DNA from: Saprospiraceae bacterium
GTDB lineage: Bacteria; Bacteroidota; Bacteroidia; Chitinophagales; Saprospiraceae
DNA: 64,000 nt
NCBI GenBank assembly: GCA_016718205.1
Contig: JADKEB010000031.1
Span: 248,001 to 312,000, forward strand
Direction: 5' to 3'
The notes below the pieces were generated by a model, which searched no databases, was not told the DNA's origin, and saw nothing but the letters and a program-made list of their open reading frames with translations. This document shows, piece after piece, positions 56,049-62,516 of this stretch (position 1 is the first letter of the stretch; every line of letters begins with the position of its first letter). The position numbers and the translations under genes were made by a program.

Positions 56049-56056
56049 TATATTTG
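56049..56056 (+). promoter_or_regulatory. Possible internal promoter -7 element before locus gene 2
   Basis: TATATTTG fits TAnnTTTG, 18 bp before the ATG at 56074. No matching -33 element. Confidence 0.35.
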
Positions 56057-56073
56057 GGGTTTAATTTTTTTAA

Positions 56074-57090
56074 ATGACAGAACAAAAACAAAAATCATTT
56101 TGGTCAAGACCTGAAGGAGTAACAGGTGCTTTATTTCTAGCGGCACTTATATTTGGTGTTGGTTATATCACTTTGGCCAGCTTAAGTGCTTTATTATCAT
56201 TTGTAGCTACTACCATGGGTTCATTTATTTCTCTCATGGTTTTGGGTACAGTCATATTTATGGCTCTTGACGGGAAAACCAGAACCCTTATCAGTTATAT
56301 GTTTAAGAGCACGATGAGGTGGTTGACAGGCTTGTTTGTCAACATTGACCCCATAGGAATATTGAAGTCCTATGTGGAAGATCTCAAGTCCAATCTGACA
56401 AAAATGAACAGGCAAATAGCCCAGTTGCGTGGACAAATGCACAAACTTCAGGAAATCATCATCAACAACAAAAAAGAAATTGACACCAACCTAAGCATGG
56501 CCAGTGAAGCAGCCCAAGCCAACAAACAAGCGCATGTATTACTGAAAAGCAGAAAAGCTGGCCGTCTTCAGGATTCCAATGTAAAACTGGAAGATTTGTA
56601 TAGAAAGATGGAAGTACTTTATCGGGTACTGGCCAAAATGTATGAAAATTCTGAAATTTTGGTGGAAGACGTTCAGGATCAGGTGATGGTCAAAGATCAG
56701 GAAAGAAAGGCCATCATGGCTTCAAACTCTGCTATGAAATCGGCTATGTCCGTCATCAAAGGTGACCCTGATAAAAAAGCAATGTTTGATGCTGCTTTGG
56801 AATCCATAGCAGATGACGTGAGTCAAAAAGTGGGAGAAATGGAACGTTTTATGGAAGTTTCGCAGAGTTTTATGCAATCTATAGACCTTCAGAATGGCGT
56901 TTTTGAAGAAGAAGGCTTGAGAATGCTTGAGAAATGGGAAAATGAAAGCGTGTCACTCTTACTAGGTGGTGAGAAAGAAAGTTTGATACTTAAGTCAAAT
57001 GACGAAAATGAAGTATTAGACCTCAATGCACCTATCAAACAACCTGAAAAAGTGGGTAGAGTAAACCAATACGATAATTTATTTGAATAA
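56074..57090 (+). CDS. Membrane-anchored PspA-like coiled-coil protein (locus gene 2)
   Basis: 338 residues. Two membrane helices lie at about residues 18-45 and 48-65. Starting at IDPIGILKSYVEDLKSNLTK there is a long coiled coil whose layout (DP, then YVxDL, then an Ala/Gln-rich helix, then KSRKAG) recalls PspA/Vipp1. The C-terminus is acidic and flexible. It could be an envelope-stress effector or scaffold; this is inferred from layout and not from a confirmed family. It lies 23 bp before the binding protein gene. Confidence 0.7.
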   Translation: MTEQKQKSFWSRPEGVTGALFLAALIFGVGYITLASLSALLSFVATTMGSFISLMVLGTVIFMALDGKTRTLISYMFKSTMRWLTGLFVNIDPIGILKSYVEDLKSNLTKMNRQIAQLRGQMHKLQEIIINNKKEIDTNLSMASEAAQANKQAHVLLKSRKAGRLQDSNVKLEDLYRKMEVLYRVLAKMYENSEILVEDVQDQVMVKDQERKAIMASNSAMKSAMSVIKGDPDKKAMFDAALESIADDVSQKVGEMERFMEVSQSFMQSIDLQNGVFEEEGLRMLEKWENESVSLLLGGEKESLILKSNDENEVLDLNAPIKQPEKVGRVNQYDNLFE

Positions 57091-57113
57091 TTAATCTAAA
57101 ACTTTATTTTAAA

Positions 57114-57950
57114 ATGGCAACAAGACTAACAGGTTTTTCAAAATTAGTAATCACCCTTCTCATACTTGCAGCATTATTCTTTGGTGGCAGATATGTGCTT
57201 CAGAATACCAAAATGGGACAGGACATCAAAAAACAGGCTGAGCAAGCAGCTACAGAGCAAGGTGATAAAAGCAATTCGGGATCTACTCCTTCATCCACTT
57301 CGGGTCCGAGAGACCCCAATACACTGAGGGTACAATTGGTATCTTGGGGAGGGTATGCACCAGGGCTGTATTTTAATGAAGGAGTTTTGGCTAATGAACA
57401 ATCCAGATTTTTTAAAGAATATGGATTTAAAGTAGATTTTAAACTTGAAAATGATTTGCTTAATGCCATGAATGCCTGGATGGCAGGAGAATATGATGTC
57501 TTGGTACAGACAGCAGATGCATTCCCTCTTTATACTGCTCCTGATGATATCAATGCCTTCAAACCACAGGCTTTTATGCAGGTAGACTGGTCCAGAGGTG
57601 GTGATGCAGTCATCGTAAAACGTGGAATCAATACGGCCAACGATCTCAAAGGAAAAAAAATCGCAGTAGCGGTACCATCTCCTGCGCAGACCTTGCTTAA
57701 TAATACACTGGAAGCAGCTGGTCTTAAGTATTCAGATGTGACAATTATTAAAACATCTGACAACCTTAAAGCTGCGGAATTATTTAGAACCAAGGATGTA
57801 GATGCTGCAGTTGTCTGGAGCCCGGATGATCAATTAGCAACAGCAGATGTGCCCGGGTCAAAAATTCTGCTCACAACCGTCCAGCAATCCCACATTATTG
57901 CTGATATTATGTTCGCTAGTGAAAAGACGATTAAGGAAAAAGAAATATGA
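57114..57950 (+). CDS. Membrane-anchored ABC solute-binding protein, N-terminal part (frameshifted)
   Basis: 278 residues. A single N-terminal membrane anchor (LVITLLILAALFFGGRYV) is followed by a Ser/Thr/Gly linker and a nitrate/taurine-type binding fold: VQLVSWGGYAPGLYFNEG, MAGEYDVLVQTADAFPLY, then NDLKGKKIAVAVPSPAQTLL. It stops at KEKEI. The remainder of the binding domain continues in the next frame (MIHGFYEGWMKG). One missing base near the A-run 57937-57941 would join both. Stop and following start overlap as ATGA, so translational coupling is a formal alternative. Confidence 0.8.
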   Translation: MATRLTGFSKLVITLLILAALFFGGRYVLQNTKMGQDIKKQAEQAATEQGDKSNSGSTPSSTSGPRDPNTLRVQLVSWGGYAPGLYFNEGVLANEQSRFFKEYGFKVDFKLENDLLNAMNAWMAGEYDVLVQTADAFPLYTAPDDINAFKPQAFMQVDWSRGGDAVIVKRGINTANDLKGKKIAVAVPSPAQTLLNNTLEAAGLKYSDVTIIKTSDNLKAAELFRTKDVDAAVVWSPDDQLATADVPGSKILLTTVQQSHIIADIMFASEKTIKEKEI

Positions 57951-58711
57951 TTCATGGATTCTATGAAGGATGGATGAAAGGTGTTGCAGAACTGAATGCC
58001 AGTAAAACAAACCACTCAAAAGCAGCAAAATATGTTGGTGAATTAGTAGGATTGACTCCAGATGATGGCCTTGGAATGATGAGTACAGTATATTGGACAG
58101 GGCATGGTGATAATATCAACTTTTTTGGGTTGAATTCTGCCTATAAAGGTGTCAAAGGACAGGATTTGTATGAAAAAATGTCTAAAAAATTTGTTGAAAC
58201 CGGCGATTCGCCAAAAGAAGCACCATCATGGAGGTCTGCAATTTACACTGGTGCTGTCACATCCGCGCAAGCTAATCTTGCAGGTGCTGCATATGATGCT
58301 GAAAAATCCAAGACTTTTGCTCCAGCAACTAAAGCAGAAGTGACTGCTCCGGCTATTGCATCCAAACCAGTAAGTATCAATTTCCCTTCAGGTAAGTTTT
58401 TATTGGATGAAAATGCAAAAACCATCATTGATATTCAATTTGCTGAATTAGCTAAAACATTTGCAAATGTAAGAGTACGTGTGGAAGGTAACACTGATAA
58501 CGTAGGTAGCGCCTCCGGAAATAAAGCACTATCAGAGAAAAGAGCAAAGTCGGTAGCTGATTATCTTAAATCACAATATGGGATGGACGCCAATAGATTT
58601 GTAATAGTAGGAAACGGACCTAATAAACCAGTGCCTGGCTGTGAAGCCAATGCAGATGATGCTTGTAAAGCAAAAAACAGAAGAACAGAATTTCAGCTTA
58701 TTGGTGGGTAG
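57947..58711 (+). CDS. ABC solute-binding protein C-terminal part fused to an OmpA peptidoglycan-binding domain
   Basis: 254 residues. The first 80 complete the binding-protein fold (DDGLGMMSTVYWTGHGDN). A short Ala-rich linker leads to an OmpA C-terminal domain from about residue 145: INFPSGKFLLDENAK, EGNTDNVGSASGNKALSEKR, with the peptidoglycan-binding Asp, and CKAKNRRTEF with the Arg. With its upstream half the protein spans the inner membrane, the periplasm and the cell wall, an unusual arrangement for an ABC binding protein. The permease and ATPase lie downstream behind the Uma2-like gene. Confidence 0.82.
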   Translation: MIHGFYEGWMKGVAELNASKTNHSKAAKYVGELVGLTPDDGLGMMSTVYWTGHGDNINFFGLNSAYKGVKGQDLYEKMSKKFVETGDSPKEAPSWRSAIYTGAVTSAQANLAGAAYDAEKSKTFAPATKAEVTAPAIASKPVSINFPSGKFLLDENAKTIIDIQFAELAKTFANVRVRVEGNTDNVGSASGNKALSEKRAKSVADYLKSQYGMDANRFVIVGNGPNKPVPGCEANADDACKAKNRRTEFQLIGG

Positions 58712-58765
58712 TACCATTGACTGACATTTTTTGATTTACTTATTTTGTTTAATAATTTTATATAA

Positions 58766-58879
58766 ATGTTTAAATCTCTAATCAAAGGTTATGGTTTGAC
58801 AAAAATTAACAAGTTTATGAACACGGATTATTTTGAAGTCAGGTTCAAAGATATTGATTATAAAGCAATAAAAATTTAA
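58766..58879 (+). CDS. Possible 37-residue small protein
   Basis: Open frame from ATG at 58766 to TAA at 58877-58879: basic, with MFKSLIKGYGLTKINKF then TDYFEVRFKDIDYKAIKI. It has protein-like amphipathic composition and sits between the binding protein and a terminator, but is too short to judge. I do not recognise it. Confidence 0.3.
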   Translation: MFKSLIKGYGLTKINKFMNTDYFEVRFKDIDYKAIKI

Positions 58880-58889
58880 AACTCTAAAG

Positions 58890-58927
58890 AGCGAATTCAC
58901 TTTGTAAGAGTTGGTTCGCTTTTTTAT
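58890..58927 (+). terminator. Terminator-like hairpin before the Uma2 gene
   Basis: AGCGAA pairs with TTCGCT across a 19-base loop, followed by seven T. It suggests that transcription from the coiled-coil genes ends here, and that the ABC genes have their own promoter. Confidence 0.55.
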
Positions 58928-58951
58928 TTTTCATTTTTTGATAAATACATT

Positions 58952-58959
58952 TATCTTTG
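58952..58959 (+). promoter_or_regulatory. Promoter -7 element of the Uma2-like gene
   Basis: TATCTTTG fits TAnnTTTG, 18 bp before the chosen ATG at 58977. It supports that start over the upstream Met at 58911. Confidence 0.5.
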
Positions 58960-58976
58960 TAAATAAATACAGTTTT

Positions 58977-59600
58977 ATGGCGACAATTAGTAAAATAGCG
59001 TATTCTGAAACTGCAAAACACAGACGCAGACTGAAACTCAAAGACCATACTTTGGAGTATTACCTACAACGCGAAGAAAAAGCAAAATATAAAAGTGAAT
59101 ACTATAATGGGAAAATAGTCAAAATGGCTGGAGCGACATATAACCATAACAAATTAGCTACTAATGTACTTGTAAGTTTGAGTATAAATATTAAAAAATT
59201 ACAAAAGAAATTCGTAGCTCTTAACAGTGATCAAAAAGTATACATACCGTCCAGGAACTCAGTTCTTTATCCTGACGCGCTTGTTATTGCTGATAAACCC
59301 GAATTTTGGCAAGGAAGAAAAGATGTCATCACCAATCCACTGGTTGTAGTGGAAGTTTTGTCTCCTTCAACACAGACTTTCGATGTGTTTCAAAAATTTC
59401 ATTTGTATCAGGAATTGCCTTCATTCTGTGAATATATCATTGTATCCCAGACTGGAGTAGCCATAGAACAATGGTATAGAAAAGATATAAATTCTTGGTT
59501 AAAATCAGAAATGAATTCACCTGACCAACATCTGAAAATTCATTCACTTGCTATTGAAATTCCGATTTCTGAGATTTATGATGATGTTGAATTTGAGTAA
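58977..59600 (+). CDS. Uma2-family (DUF820) restriction-endonuclease-like protein
   Basis: About 207 residues; the ATG at 58977 follows a -7 element, so I prefer it over the ATG at 58911. The PD-(D/E)xK-like fold is marked by LEYYLQREEKAKYKSEYYNGKIVKM at the start, LYPDALVI with the catalytic Asp and PLVVVEVLSPSTQTFD with the Glu. Uma2 genes are numerous and mobile in cyanobacteria and Bacteroidota, with no proven role. It interrupts the ABC locus between binding protein and permease. Confidence 0.88.
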   Translation: MATISKIAYSETAKHRRRLKLKDHTLEYYLQREEKAKYKSEYYNGKIVKMAGATYNHNKLATNVLVSLSINIKKLQKKFVALNSDQKVYIPSRNSVLYPDALVIADKPEFWQGRKDVITNPLVVVEVLSPSTQTFDVFQKFHLYQELPSFCEYIIVSQTGVAIEQWYRKDINSWLKSEMNSPDQHLKIHSLAIEIPISEIYDDVEFE

Positions 59601-59623
59601 TCGTTTAAAAAATCAAATAAAAA

Positions 59624-60688
59624 ATGACAAGTTCGTGGCTATTTAAGCTTAGAGGGGATCTGAACAAAAATCAGAAGATGATGCTGGCCATAAGTGGTAT
59701 CATCTTTTTTATTTTCATTTGGGCACTCCTGACGATGGGCAGTACACCTGCGATACCAAGGGCCATTTTTCCTGATCCACTCAGAGTATTTCATGCTTTC
59801 GGAGAGCTATATACTAATAATGAGTTGATTATGAACCTCTGCAGGTCGATTGGTTTAAATTTGGGTGGCTACATCAAAGCGGTGTTATATGCTATCCCCG
59901 TTGGTTTTATCATCGGATTAGTGCCACTATTCAGAGGAGCTTTTCAGCGCATGGTAGATGCCGTCAGATTTTTGCCTTTGACAGCTTTGACAGGACTGTT
60001 TATCATTTGGTTCGGGATATATGCAGAACAAAAGATCAATTTTCTTGCTTTCGGTATTTTTATTTACTTGTTGCCTATCGTCATACAGCGTATAGACGAA
60101 GTCGATGATGTATATCTGAAAACCGTGCATACACTCGGCGCGGGCTATTGGCAAACCATCAAAACAGTGTATTTTCCTGCTGTGATTTCAAGGCTATCTG
60201 ATGATATCAGAATTCTGACTGCGATTTCATGGACTTACATCATAGTGGCGGAAACTTCTGCTGATCAGGGAGGTATTGGTTCATTGATCTACAGGGCCGG
60301 ACAGCGATTGGGTAGGGTAGACATTACTATAGCCTGCCTCATTATCATTATGTTGGTCGGAATATTTCAGGATAAAGTCTTTTCCTATCTGGATCGCAAA
60401 TTTTTTGCATACAAATATCAGATCAAGGATAGTTATGACGGAAGAAATAGTCTGAAGACAATCAGTGCTTTTGATGCGGTATTTGATTATATAATAGCTT
60501 TATCCACTTGGATATTTCTAGGCATTTATCTATTATTTATGTTTAATGAATGGTCTCCTTTCTTAGGTGGGGTTAAGCCTTTGAGCTATCTTTTCGGCGA
60601 TGCATTATGGACTATAGATGTCATTTTTGTCCTTATTTTGGGTTACCAATTGTATCATTTGTATCAAAAAATATTTGTAAAGTCATGA
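59624..60688 (+). CDS. ABC transporter permease, nitrate/taurine type
   Basis: 354 residues with seven or eight membrane helices. The BPD-type permease domain shows the ILTAISWTYIIVAETSA segment and the coupling-helix region near VHTLGAGYWQTIKTVYFP, the EAA-like loop contacting the ATPase. Unlike SsuC/TauC (about 260 residues), it has an extra C-terminal part with two more hydrophobic helices (IIALSTWIFLGIYLLFMF and TIDVIFVLILGYQLYHLY). Its stop overlaps the ATPase start as ATGA. Confidence 0.9.
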   Translation: MTSSWLFKLRGDLNKNQKMMLAISGIIFFIFIWALLTMGSTPAIPRAIFPDPLRVFHAFGELYTNNELIMNLCRSIGLNLGGYIKAVLYAIPVGFIIGLVPLFRGAFQRMVDAVRFLPLTALTGLFIIWFGIYAEQKINFLAFGIFIYLLPIVIQRIDEVDDVYLKTVHTLGAGYWQTIKTVYFPAVISRLSDDIRILTAISWTYIIVAETSADQGGIGSLIYRAGQRLGRVDITIACLIIIMLVGIFQDKVFSYLDRKFFAYKYQIKDSYDGRNSLKTISAFDAVFDYIIALSTWIFLGIYLLFMFNEWSPFLGGVKPLSYLFGDALWTIDVIFVLILGYQLYHLYQKIFVKS

Positions 60689-61497
60689 GTGGATATCAGT
60701 TTGAAGATAAGGCAAGTTTAGATAATATCATAGAGCTCACGGGCATAGGTCAGTCCTATGATGGAGGACAAAACTGGATCATCAAAGATTTTAATCTGAT
60801 CATAGAAGACAAGCCAGCTCAAGGACAGTTTGCCGTTTTGCTTGGTATGTCTGGAAGCGGAAAATCTACGATATTGAGATATATTTCCGGATTGCAGCAT
60901 CCTACAGAAGGACAAGTGCTGGTCAAAGGTAAGCCTGTGGATCAAAACACCCATATCAGTATGGTATTCCAGCAATACTCCTCATTGCCATGGATGACTG
61001 TTCTCGATAATGTAGGTTTGGCTTTGCAATACCAGGGAGTATCCAAAAAAGACAGAGATGCCAGAGCCATGGAACTCATTCAGTTGGTTGGGCTGGATGG
61101 CCATGAAAAAAAATATGCCATGTATCCGACACTTTCCGGCGGTCAGTTGCAGAGAGTAGCCATAGCGAGAAGTATCCTTGCAAATCCGGAAATATTATTG
61201 ATGGATGAACCTTTTGGAGCCCTGGACATCAAGACAAGAATACAAATGCAAGATCTTCTGATGCAACTTTGGGAAAAATTTCATTCCACTGTTATATTTG
61301 TAACACATGACATCTCTGAAGCTGTATATCTGGGGGATGATATTTATATCATGAAATATGCCCCTTCCAAAATTGTAGAGCATATCCACATAGACCTTCC
61401 GCTTCATCGGACCAGAGACACAAAACGAGATCCCCATTTTACTCAGCTTGTTCATTTTGTCGAAGACACAATGATGAAAGTGAGTAGTGAAAAATAA
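60685..61497 (+). CDS. ABC transporter ATP-binding protein, nitrate/taurine type
   Basis: About 270 residues from the ATG at 60685, which overlaps the permease stop by four bases. Walker A is GMSGSGKST, the Q-loop is in VFQQYSSLPW, the signature is LSGGQLQRVAIARS, Walker B is ILLMDEPFGALD and the H-loop is VTHDISEA. It closely resembles the TauB/SsuB/NrtD ATPases. It should power the adjacent permease; the substrate is unknown because the binding protein is atypical. Confidence 0.94.
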   Translation: MSGYQFEDKASLDNIIELTGIGQSYDGGQNWIIKDFNLIIEDKPAQGQFAVLLGMSGSGKSTILRYISGLQHPTEGQVLVKGKPVDQNTHISMVFQQYSSLPWMTVLDNVGLALQYQGVSKKDRDARAMELIQLVGLDGHEKKYAMYPTLSGGQLQRVAIARSILANPEILLMDEPFGALDIKTRIQMQDLLMQLWEKFHSTVIFVTHDISEAVYLGDDIYIMKYAPSKIVEHIHIDLPLHRTRDTKRDPHFTQLVHFVEDTMMKVSSEK

Positions 61498-61547
61498 TAT
61501 ATAATAAATAATAACAAGATTTAGACATCATTTGTAATTTAAAGGAT

Positions 61548-62324
61548 ATGAAAGTTATAAAAGGCGGTAACAACCAGGATGGCAATCATACACCAGAGCT
61601 AAAAGTTGCTTTTTTAAAATTTTTAAAATATTTTTTCAACACACCTGACAGTATAAAAGAAAACTATCATCTTGGTACCATCTCATGGAATATCGCTACT
61701 TCTTGTACGGTCATAAGAATAGATAAAGAGTCTGTTTTGTCAGCCACATTGGAAGCTTCGATGATTTCAAAAAAAGAACTTGGTTTGGTGTCAAAGATGA
61801 TTGATTACAAACTGGAAACATTTCCTAAGATACTACAGATAATTAAAAATGTAACTTTTGACTTAACAGATAAGTCAATGGAAAGCTTTGATCTTCAAGT
61901 AATTGCTATGGATAATGCGATGGAAACGGGTGATTTCTTAGATGAGTTAGGTTTTGAAGATGAAGATTTTGAAGATGAAGATTTTGAAGACGAAGATTTT
62001 GATGATGGTTTTTTTTCTGGCTTTATTCAAAGATCAGGCATTGCTGTAAAGCCAAAAAGAAATTTTGCCAACATTACTGAATTACAATACAGATATGTGC
62101 AATGGACTGTATATCTCTTTGAAGATGAGAGTGAACTTGATAAAGATATTAAAGATATAGCCAAATCGTGGCTGGAAGATATCACTATTACAGAAGCACA
62201 TAAATACGAATTGGAATTGGAAATGGACCGAAAGATTACTTATAAATTCTTTGATGCTAATTTTGAGTATTTTTTTGTTCCTGATGTATTTGATTTAATG
62301 GAAATTCCGGTTGATAAACACTAG
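61548..62324 (+). CDS. Unknown protein with acidic pentapeptide repeats (locus end)
   Basis: 258 residues, no signal peptide, not recognised. Near residues 136-152 are three tandem FEDED pentapeptides followed by FDDGFFSG, encoded by a 15 bp DNA repeat at 61953-61997. The flanking parts look globular, with TISWNIATSCTVIRIDKES before and LEDITITEAHKYELELEMD after. It lies 50 bp after the ATPase gene on the same strand, so it may belong to the ABC locus. Confidence 0.6.
   Translation: MKVIKGGNNQDGNHTPELKVAFLKFLKYFFNTPDSIKENYHLGTISWNIATSCTVIRIDKESVLSATLEASMISKKELGLVSKMIDYKLETFPKILQIIKNVTFDLTDKSMESFDLQVIAMDNAMETGDFLDELGFEDEDFEDEDFEDEDFDDGFFSGFIQRSGIAVKPKRNFANITELQYRYVQWTVYLFEDESELDKDIKDIAKSWLEDITITEAHKYELELEMDRKITYKFFDANFEYFFVPDVFDLMEIPVDKH
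61953..61997 (+). repeat. 15 bp tandem repeat, three units
   Basis: TTTGAAGATGAAGAT twice, then one unit with a single T to C change. In frame, each unit codes for FEDED. Length changes would add or remove five residues without a frameshift. Confidence 0.85.
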
Positions 62325-62451
62325 GGCTCATAATAGATAAAGAATTAAAGACACGTAAATAATTTTAAAAAATACAAAAATATTTATTTGAAAAATGTCA
62401 GTAATTCTGTTAAACACAAAATAATATATTCAGATTTTTGATATATTAAAT

Positions 62452-62482
62452 TTTGTAATATACCATAAAAGTCCTATCTTTA
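62452..62482 (+). promoter_or_regulatory. Promoter of the terminal TonB-dependent receptor gene
   Basis: TTTG at 62452-62455, 19 bp spacer, TATCTTTA at 62475-62482. The last base differs from the TAnnTTTG consensus. It lies 35 bp before the ATG. Confidence 0.6.
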
Positions 62483-62516
62483 CAAATTATTTATATAATC
62501 TGATTACCACAGTATA

